Below, piece after piece: positions 43,501 through 55,238 of a stretch of 64,000 nucleotides of DNA. The stretch lies in the NCBI RefSeq assembly GCF_900104175.1, contig NZ_FNIX01000002.1, positions 1 through 64,000 of the forward strand, given 5' to 3'. Position 1 is the first letter of the stretch, and every line of letters begins with the position of its first letter. Source of the stretch: Lentzea jiangxiensis (GTDB taxonomy: Bacteria; Actinomycetota; Actinomycetes; Mycobacteriales; Pseudonocardiaceae). The notes below the pieces were generated by a model. The model had not been told where the DNA came from. It searched no databases and worked only from the letters and a program-made list of their open reading frames with translations. The translations under genes and the position numbers were made by a program.

Positions 43501-43569
43501 CCTTCGGCGGAGAAGAAGCACTGGTGGCACGAGCCGGAGTGGGCCGAGCGGGTCTGCTGCGACCACTGA
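40564..43569 (+). CDS. secreted amidohydrolase with N-terminal TolB-like beta-propeller
   Basis: The 1001-residue precursor begins with a Tat signal (SRRELLTRTGQAAAVATAAS). Residues about 50-590 form a beta-propeller with repeated FSPDGKRIAFVS-type (PD40/TolB) units. Residues about 600-970 form a metal-dependent amidohydrolase: the HxH motif is DAHNHWH (about 630-632), the bridging Lys is in LIKTYV (about 725), a His is in SSHYLYP and the catalytic Asp in ITGTDAPLDS. The combination resembles exported amidohydrolases that act on peptides or N-acyl compounds. The ATG at 40564 follows GGGGAG. It ends 145 bp before the kinase gene. Confidence 0.9.
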   Translation: MELSRRELLTRTGQAAAVATAASALTTGAARAEPGSRVKLTQGTNISVARSRDGRWLAIDLVTAIWVLPASGGEARKLTGELQDATLPSFGPGDRIAFQSYRDGNYHLHVIGFDGRGLEQLTSGRYDHREPAFSPDGKRIAFVSDRAGSYGVHVLDVATKQITQLTGVPDEAAAPQWSADGTRIIFTVGNAAVDTVTLDGKRERLVTAPTGTQLFGAAFGPGDQPSYTRMRPGQADLVLGTTAVVSGQDVFGFAPIWDGDSVLYTADGKIRCLARGSTKDIPFEATVPVRENRGQRRAGNLTGGAVKGIASPVVSSDGKIAFRALNALYLLSGGKAVKLTGGRYFDSDPDFSPDGRKLVYASDRTGVAQLRVRDLASGEDELFAPAPHAQTTPRFSPDGTRVAYLDQDGQVWITDRQARRQVTPALFQPGRPTWSKDGGTIALAAVKPFSRRFREGTSQVLSVDLASGELRYTEPMPFRSIATRGDDGPVWSPDGKHLAFVVESVAWVVPVDAKGTFQGEPRKVTNEVTDSLAWHGNDALVYLNNGRLRKSTVDGRVTTIRHGLTWRRPKSPNRKVVRVGAYWDGEAHQLERDVDIVVANGEVEEVRPQRGRADVDAAGLTAIPGLIDAHNHWHLRGRQWGARQGNVWLAYGVTTVRSPGDPVYQMVETREALAAGTLTGPRFYATGEAVDGSRVYYNFMRPTLSRAQLDLELRRAHELGYDLIKTYVRLPVELQRAAVQRSRVPLSSHYLYPAANIGMDGMEHVGATNRLGYSHTITRQGKAYQDVVALFTRSGMSITPTLFQSRALYDTDKSLVIDERTRVLYPPWEYERYVADANNQGTPAGTSSRAILRGWVELALQVHRGGGFVITGTDAPLDSPATATHMNLRALVEYGFTPREALITATRNPARWLGLPLGAIKPGAPADIAFVEGDPLADIKAAADVRQVMVGGRLHSVSELLEPYRQTPALAMSAALDPLPSAEKKHWWHEPEWAERVCCDH

Positions 43570-43701
43570 GCCGGCACGACGTCGAAGCGGGAGCGCCCAC
43601 GCCCCGTCCGTCCGGGATGACCTGTGGTCGGGCGCACGCCACGAATCCGCCGCCGGTGCGGGGCCGCCGTAAATGATCTGCGGCCACCCGCGTCGTCGTG
43701 A

Positions 43702-43707
43702 CACGAT
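43702..43707 (+). promoter_or_regulatory. -10 element of the kinase gene
   Basis: CACGAT ends 7 nt before ATG 43715 and no Shine-Dalgarno sequence is seen, suggesting a leaderless transcript. Confidence 0.4.
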
Positions 43708-43714
43708 CCCCGTC

Positions 43715-44650
43715 ATGACAGCTTTCGCGACCCCCGAAGAGATCGCCCACCGCACCACCGCGGCCCGTGACGCCGCCGTGGCCGCGGGGCGCGAGCTCGG
43801 CCTGGAGATCACCGAGGGCAGGGTGCTCTACGAGCTGTTCTCCGTCGTCGTCCACCTCGCCCCGTCCCCCGTCGTGGCGCGCGTCCCGACCGTCCTGCCG
43901 CACACCACGACGCCCGAGAGCCTCGCCAAGCGGCAGCAGCAGGAGCTCGACGTGGCGCAGTGGCTGCACGACCGGGGCACGCCGGTGATCCCACCGAGCC
44001 CGCTGGTCGAGCGCAAGCCCGTGCGGCGCGACGGGTTCTCCATCACGTTCTGGCCGTTCACCGACGAGGACGGGTCGTCCGAACCCGACTACGTCAAGAA
44101 CTCCGAGCTCAGCGCCGACCTGCACAAGGCGCTGCGGGACTACCCCGGCGAGCTGGAGTTCCTGTCGTCGGCGGAACCGCGGTTCGTCCGGGAAGGCCTG
44201 CGACGGCTCGAAGGCGGGGACCTCGTCACGCCGGCCGACCTGCGGCGGGCCAGGGCCGAGTGGGAGGTGCTGGAGCCCCTCGCCAGTGACGAGGCGGCGT
44301 TCCGGGCGAAGTTCCCGCAGGTGGACCTGCAGCCGATCCACGGCGACTCGCCGCCCGCGAACATCTTCGCGAGCACGGACGGGCCGCTGTTCTCCGACTT
44401 CGAGCTGATCACGTACGGGCCGGTCGAGTGGGACCTCGCCGGCCTCGGACCGGAGCTGACCGCCGCCTACGACCGGGGCGCGCGGAAGAACGGGCTGCGC
44501 GAGCTCGACCCGGAGGTGCTCCGGTTCGTCAACGCCGTCGGCGCGATCCGGGTGCTCGCCTACCTGTCGTGCGCGGACCAGCTGCCCGCCATGGTCGAGT
44601 TCATGCAGCCGTTCATCAACCAGTGGCGGGACACCGATCCCTACGCGTGA
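43715..44650 (+). CDS. aminoglycoside phosphotransferase/choline kinase-like (APH) protein
   Basis: The 311-residue protein is an APH-fold kinase. The catalytic loop is IHGDSPPANIF (Asp and Asn of the Brenner motif) and the metal-binding Asp is in LFSDFELI. An N-terminal lobe segment VARVPTVLP may hold the ATP-binding Lys substitute. It phosphorylates a small hydroxyl compound; an aminoglycoside is not demonstrated. Its stop overlaps the convergent GGDEF-EAL gene by 10 bp. Confidence 0.8.
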   Translation: MTAFATPEEIAHRTTAARDAAVAAGRELGLEITEGRVLYELFSVVVHLAPSPVVARVPTVLPHTTTPESLAKRQQQELDVAQWLHDRGTPVIPPSPLVERKPVRRDGFSITFWPFTDEDGSSEPDYVKNSELSADLHKALRDYPGELEFLSSAEPRFVREGLRRLEGGDLVTPADLRRARAEWEVLEPLASDEAAFRAKFPQVDLQPIHGDSPPANIFASTDGPLFSDFELITYGPVEWDLAGLGPELTAAYDRGARKNGLRELDPEVLRFVNAVGAIRVLAYLSCADQLPAMVEFMQPFINQWRDTDPYA

Positions 44651-46563
44651 GCCGCCGCCCGGTCACCGAGCCAGGACACGACTTCCTCGGCGGGCAGCGG
44701 CTCGCTGAGGAAGTACCCCTGCACCACGTCGCAGCCGGCCTCGGCCAGCGCGGTCCAGGTGTCCTGGTCCTCCACGCCCTCCGCGACGGCCTGCAGCCCG
44801 AAGTTGCGGGCGAGGGCCACCAGGGCGTGCACGATCGCCGAATCACCCGCGTCGGTGCACATGTGCGTCACGAACGACCGGTCGAGCTTCATCTCGTGCA
44901 CCCGCATGCTGCGCAGGTACGAGATCGACGAGTAACCGGTGCCGAAGTCGTCGATCGAGAGCCGCACGCCGAGCTCGGTCAGGCCGCGCAGCACCTCCAC
45001 CGCGCGGTCCGGGTCGGAGATGATCGCCGACTCGGTGATCTCCAGGGTCAGCAGGCGCGCGGGCAGGCCGTGGCGCTTGATCAGGTCGGCCACGTCGCCG
45101 GGGAACTCGGTGTGGTGCAGGCAGGCGGCGCCCACGTTCACCGACACCGGCACCTCCCAACCCGCGTCGGACCAGGCGCGGCACTGGCGCAGCGCCGCGT
45201 CGATCACGTAGCGGGTCAGCGGCTCGATGAGGCCGTTCTCCTCGGCGACCGGGATGAACTCGTCCGGGCGCACCAGGCCGCGCGTCGGGTGCTGCCAGCG
45301 GGCCAGGGCCTCGACGCCGCACACCACGCCCGTGTCGGCCAGGGCTTTCGGCTGGTACTGCAGGAACAGCTCGCCGCGGTCGATCGCGTGCCGCAGTTCC
45401 GTCACGGCGGTCAGGTGGGCGGCGCCGCGTTCGTGCAGGCGTGCGTCGTACACGGCGACGCCGGACTTCTCGCGCTTGGCCGCGTACATCGCTATGTCCG
45501 CGTGCCGCAGCAGTTCGTGGCCGTCACCGGAGTCCGCCGGGCACAGCGCCACGCCGACGCTGCCCACTATCTCGAGTTCCAAGCCCTCCAGCGTCACCGG
45601 CATGGCCAGCGCCTGGAGGATCTTCTCCGCCACCATGCCGGCGTTCTCGGCCGAGCCGACGCCCGGCAGCAGGACGGCGAACTCGTCGCCGCCCAGGCGC
45701 GCCACCAGGTCCGTGTCGCGCACCGCCCACGAGAGGCGGTTCGCCACCTGGCGCAGCAGCAGGTCGCCGATGTGGTGGCCGAGCGAGTCGTTGACCTCCT
45801 TGAACCTGTCGAGGTCCACGATCAGCAACGCCAGCGGCTCGTCGTTCTTGCGCGCCTTGTCGACGGCGGTCTCCATCCGGCGCGCGAGCAGCGTGCGGTT
45901 CGCGAGACCGGTCAGGGCGTCGTGGTGGGCCTCGTGCTCGTTCTTGGCGGCCTGGCGCAGGATCTTGCGGCGGTGGCCGAGCAGCACCATGCCGAACAGC
46001 GCCACCAGGAGCCCGTCGACCACCAACGCCACGATCTGCGCGATCCGCAGCCGCGCGTTCTTCTCGTCGGCCGCGCGCAGGTACTCGGTGGTGTCGAGGC
46101 GCTTCGCCCCGATCTGCGCGGAGACCTGGCGCCGCAGCGACGAGTGCGCGAGTCCGGCCTGGTCGACCTGCGGCGGGTCGTCCCCGGCGACGACCTCGCG
46201 CAGGATCTCCGTCGTCTGGTCGTAGAACGGCAGCAGCCGTGCGGCGACGCCGGCGTCGGACGGCATGCCGCTGGTGCGCAACCACTCCAGCTCGCCGCGC
46301 GCCGAACCCGCCGAGCTCCGCAACGGCTCGATCGTCTGCGGCGTCCGCTTGAGCCGCAGGTCGCGCAACGCGTCATCAGCGACGTTGACGTGTTCCAGCA
46401 CGCGGGCCCACCGCTCGCTGGTCTCGTTGAGCTGCCGCACGTGCGCGGTCGTGGCCTGCGCGCTGACACTGCTCCACAGCGCCAGCCCCGCGAGGGCCAG
46501 CAGCCCGACCGTCAGCCCCGCCGTCGCCACCCGTGCGGTGGCGCGGCCCTCCCCAAAGCTCAC
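44641..46563 (-). CDS. membrane GGDEF-EAL c-di-GMP enzyme, copy 1
   Basis: The 640-residue protein has TM1 (about 14-34), an extracytoplasmic helical domain (about 35-172), TM2 (about 175-196), then GGDEF (active site GGDEF at 291-295, with the inhibitory I-site RDTD just before) and EAL (EAL at 418-420, with LEITES, IDDFGTGYSS, MKLDRSF and AEGVED catalytic segments). Both halves look active, so it may make or degrade c-di-GMP depending on signal. The GTG at 46563 overlaps the stop of the sugar-binding-protein gene by 4 bp (GTGA), so the two are translated together. A paralogue lies at 57947-59911. Confidence 0.93.
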   Translation of the reverse strand: MSFGEGRATARVATAGLTVGLLALAGLALWSSVSAQATTAHVRQLNETSERWARVLEHVNVADDALRDLRLKRTPQTIEPLRSSAGSARGELEWLRTSGMPSDAGVAARLLPFYDQTTEILREVVAGDDPPQVDQAGLAHSSLRRQVSAQIGAKRLDTTEYLRAADEKNARLRIAQIVALVVDGLLVALFGMVLLGHRRKILRQAAKNEHEAHHDALTGLANRTLLARRMETAVDKARKNDEPLALLIVDLDRFKEVNDSLGHHIGDLLLRQVANRLSWAVRDTDLVARLGGDEFAVLLPGVGSAENAGMVAEKILQALAMPVTLEGLELEIVGSVGVALCPADSGDGHELLRHADIAMYAAKREKSGVAVYDARLHERGAAHLTAVTELRHAIDRGELFLQYQPKALADTGVVCGVEALARWQHPTRGLVRPDEFIPVAEENGLIEPLTRYVIDAALRQCRAWSDAGWEVPVSVNVGAACLHHTEFPGDVADLIKRHGLPARLLTLEITESAIISDPDRAVEVLRGLTELGVRLSIDDFGTGYSSISYLRSMRVHEMKLDRSFVTHMCTDAGDSAIVHALVALARNFGLQAVAEGVEDQDTWTALAEAGCDVVQGYFLSEPLPAEEVVSWLGDRAAAHA

Positions 46564-47594
46564 CGTGCCTGCTCCAACGGTCGCACCCAGCTCGCCGGAT
46601 CCTCGGCGAAGCTGTCGATCTGAGGCTGGAAGAACTCCCCGCGCGCCTTCCCGGACTCCTGCCTGTGCAGCACCGTGCCGAGGTTCGCGGTGGTCACCGT
46701 GAGCCCCGGGGTCTCGATCCAGCCCTGCGGCAGCACCTCTCCGCCTTTCGCGTGCCTGGCGAGCAACCAGCCTGCCACAGCGCCCTCGAGGTAGTGCTCG
46801 GGTGAGATCGTCGCCACCATGGCGCCGTCCCGCACCGCCCGCAACGTTCCCGGGTCGACCCCGAACCCGCCCACCAGCCACCTCGCCGACTTCTCCGTCT
46901 TCAGCGCGGCGGGGCTCACCCCGTCGCAGTCGCCCGTTCCCTCGAACGCGAGCGCGTCCGGGTTCGCCGAGACCAGCCTTCGCCGCGCGTCGCGGTTCGC
47001 TTCGTCATCACGTTGTGTGTCGAACGGCCCCAGCACCACTACCCCCGGTAGCTTTTCGGCGAAACGGCCCCGGATCCCGTCGGCCCGGTCGTCGACACCG
47101 GCGAGTCCGGGAGCGGTGCTGCCCACCACCACGGTTCCGGTCGCGTCCGGGGGCAGTCGGCGCATCAGTTCGTCAGCCAGCTTTTCGCCGAGTTCGTAGT
47201 TGCCGTTACCGATGTGCAGCCCGACCCCGGAGCTCGCGGTGAGGCGCGTGTCCACGCCGATGACGGACACGTGCCGGGCCGGCGCCTCACCGATCGACGG
47301 CGTCATCAGCGCCGGTTCGGACGTGGCGACGGCGATTCCGCCTTTCGCCGCCATCGTCACATCGCGGAACAACTCGACTTCCTCGTGCCCGTCCTGCCCG
47401 GGAGGACCCGTCACGGTCGCGCTCACTGCGCCGACCCGCCCGACACCCTCGTGGAAACCGCTGGTCATCTCCTGGGCGAACGAACCACCCGTGCGCTTGA
47501 CGACGAAACCGACGTGCGGCAACGCCTCGGAGCGGGCGGCGCCACCGCAGCCCGCCAGCAGCACCAGACCCAGCACCAGTGCCGCAGCTCGCAT
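46560..47594 (-). CDS. sugar-binding-protein-like lipoprotein, copy 1, coupled to GGDEF-EAL
   Basis: The 344-residue protein has a lipoprotein signal (lipobox LLAGC) and a type I periplasmic binding fold of the ribose-binding/LuxP group (GFVVKRTGGSFAQEMTSGF, then GTVVVGSTAPGLAGVDDRAD). No permease or ATPase gene is nearby. Instead it overlaps a GGDEF-EAL gene by 4 bp, so it likely works as a sensor subunit. Its conserved C-terminal tail ends WVRPLEQAR and matches the tail LRPLDQAR of the second copy. ATG at 47594 follows GAGGTC. The ligand is unknown. Confidence 0.88.
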   Translation of the reverse strand: MRAAALVLGLVLLAGCGGAARSEALPHVGFVVKRTGGSFAQEMTSGFHEGVGRVGAVSATVTGPPGQDGHEEVELFRDVTMAAKGGIAVATSEPALMTPSIGEAPARHVSVIGVDTRLTASSGVGLHIGNGNYELGEKLADELMRRLPPDATGTVVVGSTAPGLAGVDDRADGIRGRFAEKLPGVVVLGPFDTQRDDEANRDARRRLVSANPDALAFEGTGDCDGVSPAALKTEKSARWLVGGFGVDPGTLRAVRDGAMVATISPEHYLEGAVAGWLLARHAKGGEVLPQGWIETPGLTVTTANLGTVLHRQESGKARGEFFQPQIDSFAEDPASWVRPLEQAR

Positions 47595-47718
47595 GGATGA
47601 CCTCGGGCTCGCTCGACCTTCAGGTGATTGATCTCCGGAGCGGCCGATGCTACATCGCTTGGTGTCAAATCGAGACAACGCCTCCCGTACCGGGAAGCGC
47701 TTTCACGTTCCGCGGGTG

Positions 47719-51291
<3,573 letters not shown>

Positions 51292-51306
51292 GCGCGCTCC
51301 CGAAAA

Positions 51307-51386
51307 GTCGGAAGCGCCCTTGTTCCGTGGTGGTGCAAAGCCGAGCGTGGCAGGCCCGCGGGCCCGTTGCAGCGCTTCTCGGCTTC
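51307..51386 (-). promoter_or_regulatory. S-adenosylhomocysteine (SAH) riboswitch upstream of metH
   Basis: On the minus strand AAGCCGAG (51385-51378) pairs perfectly with CTCGGCTT (51345-51338) to form P1. Next to it is the conserved GAGAAGCGCTGCAACG stretch of SAH riboswitches. AAGCGC can also pair with GCGCTT near 51312-51317 to form the pseudoknot. SAH riboswitches are known before metH and ahcY in actinobacteria and proteobacteria and turn expression on when SAH accumulates. Confidence 0.82.
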
Positions 51387-51437
51387 GCCGCCAAGGTTAC
51401 CAACACCGACCATGGACCAGGAGCCCGTCCCACTCCA

Positions 51438-51443
51438 TAGGAT
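51438..51443 (+). promoter_or_regulatory. -10 element, leaderless patatin-like gene
   Basis: TAGGAT ends 7 nt before the GTG at 51451, and the upstream ATG at 51442 lies inside it. Confidence 0.5.
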
Positions 51444-51450
51444 GGTGGGC

Positions 51451-52284
51451 GTGACCGGACAACGCGCATTGGTGCTGGGTGGCGGTGGTGTCACCGGAAT
51501 CGCCTGGGAGACAGGGCTTTTGCACGGACTCGCCGAACAGGGTGTCGACCTGGCGGAGGCCGACCTGTTCGTGGGCACGTCGGCGGGGTCGGTGGTGGCC
51601 GCCGAGCTGGCGGGCGGCTCGGCGCTCGCCGACCTCTACGCGGGCCAGCTGCTGCCGCCGGACGGGGAGGTCCCTGCCCGGCTGACCCCGTGGATGCTGG
51701 CGAGGTACGCGCTCTCCTACGTGATGCCCGGCAAGCCCGCGGCGAAGCGCGCCCGGCTCGGCCGTGCCGCGCTGAAGGCCCGCACGCCGTCCGAGGAGTC
51801 GCGGCTCGCGGTGTTCGACAGCCGGCTGTCCACCAGGGACTGGCCGGACCGCGCGCTCAAGGTGACCGCCGTGGACGCCACGACCGGGAAGTTCGTCGCG
51901 TTCGACCGGGACAGCGGGGTGCCGCTCGTGAAGGCGGTGGCGTCGAGCTGCGCGGTGCCGCTGGTGTGGCCGCCGGTCACCATCGACGGCAGCCGGTACA
52001 TGGACGGCGGCATGCGGTCGGTCGCGAACGTCGACCTGGCGGCCGGCTACGAGCGCGTGGTGGTCGTGGCGCCGTTGACGCGCGCGGCCAGTGCCGCCGC
52101 GACGCCGCAGGCGCAGGCCGCGAAGCTCGGGGTGCCGTCGATCGTGGTCAGCCCGGACGGGCAGGCGCTGGCCGCCATCGGCACGAACCTGCTGGACCCG
52201 GCCCGGCGCAAGCCCGCGGCCGAGGCGGGCAGGGCACAGGCCGCCTCGATCGCCGACGCCGTCCGGGAGGTCTGGGACAGGTGA
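51451..52284 (+). CDS. patatin-like phospholipase family protein
   Basis: The 277-residue protein has the patatin Ser-Asp dyad layout: oxyanion GGGGVTGIAWE, nucleophile GTSAGS and Asp in YMDGGM. It is a soluble lipase/acyl hydrolase. The GTG at 51451 is preferred over ATG at 51442 because TAGGAT (51438-51443) lies at leaderless distance. It is divergent from metH with 159 bp between. Confidence 0.9.
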   Translation: MTGQRALVLGGGGVTGIAWETGLLHGLAEQGVDLAEADLFVGTSAGSVVAAELAGGSALADLYAGQLLPPDGEVPARLTPWMLARYALSYVMPGKPAAKRARLGRAALKARTPSEESRLAVFDSRLSTRDWPDRALKVTAVDATTGKFVAFDRDSGVPLVKAVASSCAVPLVWPPVTIDGSRYMDGGMRSVANVDLAAGYERVVVVAPLTRAASAAATPQAQAAKLGVPSIVVSPDGQALAAIGTNLLDPARRKPAAEAGRAQAASIADAVREVWDR

Positions 52285-52376
52285 CCGGACAAGTGGGGCG
52301 CACCTCTTGTCCGGAGGTGGCGAACCGGCCTACTGTCGCGCCGACCGCGATCAGGCAGGTTTGTTAACCAATAGGC

Positions 52377-54013
52377 ATGAGGTGGTTCATGGCCAGGAAG
52401 TGGCTGTTGGGGACGCTCGTGCTCGGGCTCCTCGCGACAGGGACGACCAGCGCGACGGCGGCGGATCCGCTGGTCTCCCGCGGCAAGGCGGTGACGGCCT
52501 CCTCGGTCGAGGCCGCCGGGCTCGAGGCGGGCAAGGCGGTCGACGGCAGCACGTCGACCCGCTGGGCCTCGGTGGAGGGACGCGATCCCGAGTGGATCCG
52601 GATCGACCTGGGCTCGACGCACTCGGTGAGCCGGGTGCGCCTGCACTGGGAGACCGCGCACGCCAGGGCGTACCAGGTGCAGACGTCGGCGGACGGTGTC
52701 GTGTGGACGGACGTCCACTCGACCGGCAGCGGTGACGGCGGGGTCGACGACCTGACCGTCTCCGGCACCGGCCGGTACGTGCGGGTGCACGGCACGGCGC
52801 GTGCCACGGAGTGGGCTACTCGCTCTGGGAGTTCGAGGTCTACGGCACCCCGTCGTCCACCGGGGTGGCGGTGCCGTTCGGCAGCAGGCAGCAGCCGTAC
52901 GCGGCGGGGATCCTCCGCCCGTCCGGCAGCACGGCCACCCTGGACGCGCAGGTGGTCGACCACTACCGGCGCTGGAAGTCGGCGTTCGTGCGGCAGAACT
53001 GCGGAAACGGCTGGTACCAGGTGATCTCGCCCGACGCGGACCACCCGTACGTCGCCGAGGCGCAGGGCTACGGCATGGTCGTCGTCGCCACGATGGCGGG
53101 CGCCGACCCGGACGCCCGCAGGATCTTCGACGGGTTCGTGAAGTGGAAGATCGACCACCCGTCGTCGATCAACCCGGACCTGCTCGCGGCCGAACAGGAC
53201 GTGAACTGCCGCAGCGTCAACGGCGGTGACGGCGCCACGGACGGCGACCTCGACGTGGCCTACGGGCTGCTGCTCGCCGACCGGCAGTGGGGCAGCTCCG
53301 GCACCTACGACTACAGGCAGCTGGCGATCCGGCACATCAACGCGATCAAGGCCAGCGAGGTCAACCCGTCGACGAACCTGCTCAAGCTCGGCGACTGGGC
53401 GAGCGCGGGCAGCCAGTACTACTACCTCTCGCGGTCGTCGGACTGGATGGCCGACCACTTCCGGGCGTTCCGGAAGGCGACCGGTGACCCGGCGTGGGAC
53501 ACGATCCGCACCGCGCACCAGAACCTGGTCGCGCGGCTCCAGCGGGACTACGCGCCGAACACCGGGCTGCTGCCGGACTTCGTGGAGAACACGAACTCCT
53601 CGCCGCGCCCGCCGGCCGGGCAGGTGCTCGAGAGCGTCAACGACGGCAAGTACTACTGGAACGCGTGCCGCGTGCCGTGGCGGATCGGCGCGGACGCGGT
53701 GACCAGTGGCGACCCGGCGTCGCTGGCGGCGGCCCGCAAGCTCAACACGTGGGTGAGGGCGAAGACCGGCGACAACCCGAACGGCATCGCGATGGGCTAC
53801 CACCTCGACGGCACGCAGCTCTCCGGCGGCAGCGCGGCGGCGTTCTTCGCGCCGTTCGCCGTCGTGGCCGCGACCGACCCGGGCAGCCAGGCGTGGCTGG
53901 ACGCGTTGTGGGGCAAGATGCTCCAGACGCCGATCGACTCCAGCAGCTACTTCTCGGCGAGCATCCAGCTCCAGGTGATGATCACGGTGACCGGCAACCA
54001 CTGGGTGCCCTGA
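52377..54013 (+). pseudogene. secreted GH8 endoglucanase/chitosanase with F5/8 C domain, frameshifted
   Basis: The first frame encodes a signal peptide (ending ATAA|D) and an F5/8-type C carbohydrate-binding domain (about 30-150) up to RATEW. The second, from about 52814, continues as GYSLWEFEVYG and then the GH8 catalytic domain, with the likely general acid Glu in VAEAQGYGMV and Asp in DGDLDVAYGLLLAD. One G is missing from the GGG at 52813-52815, which breaks a single gene. This could be a true mutation or a sequencing error. GH8 enzymes cut beta-1,4-glucans or chitosan outside the cell. ATG 52377 or 52389 starts it. Confidence 0.85.
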
Positions 54014-54038
54014 TCCGCTCCGCTCCGCTCCGCTCCGC
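54013..54038 (+). repeat. tandem CCGCT pentanucleotide repeat
   Basis: About five copies of a CCGCT unit lie between the GH8 stop and its terminator hairpin. The tract is short and could vary by slippage; it does not affect coding. Confidence 0.7.
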
Positions 54039-54076
54039 ACCGCCCCGGCAGGCCGTTCCCGGCTGCCGGGGCGGTG
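54038..54076 (+). terminator. strong terminator hairpin after the GH8 gene
   Basis: A perfect 14-bp stem, CACCGCCCCGGCAG (54038-54051) with CTGCCGGGGCGGTG (54063-54076), and an 11-nt loop lies 25 bp after the GH8 stop. Confidence 0.75.
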
Positions 54077-54233
54077 TGCTGTCCGAACGTGCGCCTCTTG
54101 TTGCGGTGTCCGGGGTGGGTACCAGCTGAACGGGATCCAGTCGCAGCTGGTGGACGGGGTCAGGACCGTCACCGGGCGGTGTCGGGCACGGAGTCCCCTC
54201 GCCTGACTCGAGTCCGGCTTGAGCCGTCCGTCC

Positions 54234-54239
54234 TACGGT
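54234..54239 (+). promoter_or_regulatory. -10 element, leaderless secreted-protein gene
   Basis: TACGGT ends 7 nt before ATG 54247; no Shine-Dalgarno sequence is visible. Confidence 0.5.
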
Positions 54240-54246
54240 CGAATCC

Positions 54247-55131
54247 ATGAAGATCCGACGGGTGATGTGCGTGGTCTTGGCTGGTCTTCTGGTCGTGTCC
54301 GGCGCGGGTCCCGTGTCGGCCGGGGAGCGGCAGTTGCTGTTCTACAACCACGTCTGGGGCACTTCCGACCGCTTCACCGCGGACGCCGTGGAGCGGTCGG
54401 CGTACCTCAGGGACTTCGCCGACTTCGAGGTGCGCACCACCAAGGGAGCCGACGGCAAGGTGTGGACGGGGCGCTACCTGCGCGGCCGCGAGACGTACCT
54501 GGAGGTCTTCGGGCGCGGCGACGTTCCCGGGAAGGACGGTGAGCCCGGGGCCGTGGGGCTGGGACTCTCGACCGAGCGGGACGGCGACGTCGAGGCGCTC
54601 GAGGTCCGGTTGCGCGAGGCCGGTGCCGAGCCGATCGACTTCACGCAGACCCGCGACTTCGGCGACGGCAAGCCCGTGCCGTGGTTCGACTCCGTGTACC
54701 TCGCCCAGGAGTACCAGCGGTTCGGGGCGTGGGCGATGGAGTACCGGCAGGAGTACCTCGACGACCCGCGCAGCCGGGTCGAGCCCGCGCGGTTCCCCGG
54801 TGACGTGACCCGCGAGCGGTACCTGCCGGACGTGTACCGGGACAAGCTGATGCGGGACGTCACGTCCATCCGCCTCGCCGTCACCGAGCGGGACTTGGCC
54901 GACACCGTGCCGCTGCTGCGCGCGGGCGGGTTCGCGCTGCAGGTCCGGCCCGAGTCCGTCGTCGCCACGCGCGGGGGGACGACGATGCGGTTCGACGAGG
55001 TGCCGTCCGGGAGGACAGGGCTCAAGCGGGTCGACTTCGAGCTGAACCGCGCGGTGGCGCGGCACGTCGAGGAGTTGGGCACGTCCACGCTGGTCGTCGG
55101 TCCGGGCAAGCGCGCGGTCTGGACGTTCTGA
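54247..55131 (+). CDS. secreted protein, DUF5829-like
   Basis: The 294-residue protein has a signal peptide (ending VSAGE) and then a single soluble domain with repeated YNHVWGTSDRFTADAVERS- and GRYLRGRETYLEVFG-type segments. It resembles DUF5829-like secreted proteins of actinobacteria, whose fold recalls glyoxalase/dioxygenase (VOC) domains, but I am not certain of the family. No catalytic residues are recognisable. It follows the GH8 terminator and starts leaderless. Confidence 0.72.
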   Translation: MKIRRVMCVVLAGLLVVSGAGPVSAGERQLLFYNHVWGTSDRFTADAVERSAYLRDFADFEVRTTKGADGKVWTGRYLRGRETYLEVFGRGDVPGKDGEPGAVGLGLSTERDGDVEALEVRLREAGAEPIDFTQTRDFGDGKPVPWFDSVYLAQEYQRFGAWAMEYRQEYLDDPRSRVEPARFPGDVTRERYLPDVYRDKLMRDVTSIRLAVTERDLADTVPLLRAGGFALQVRPESVVATRGGTTMRFDEVPSGRTGLKRVDFELNRAVARHVEELGTSTLVVGPGKRAVWTF

Positions 55132-55238
55132 CTTCCCCGTCCGGACGGATCGGCGGATCCCGCGAGCGGTTCAGCGGGCGGTTCGAGCACCGGATCCCCG
55201 ACGGGACCGGGCACGACGCGCCGCTGAACCGCCCCCGG

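Noticed and set aside
43715..44650. Naming the kinase as an aminoglycoside-resistance gene
   Set aside because: Only the general APH/choline-kinase fold motifs are visible; the substrate cannot be inferred.
44428..46623. Long plus-strand open frame opposite GGDEF-EAL copy 1
   Set aside because: The minus strand has clear GGDEF, EAL and membrane features; the plus frame has none.
51292..51450. Cobalamin riboswitch upstream of metH
   Set aside because: No B12-box-like sequence is seen, while the SAH riboswitch features fit well.
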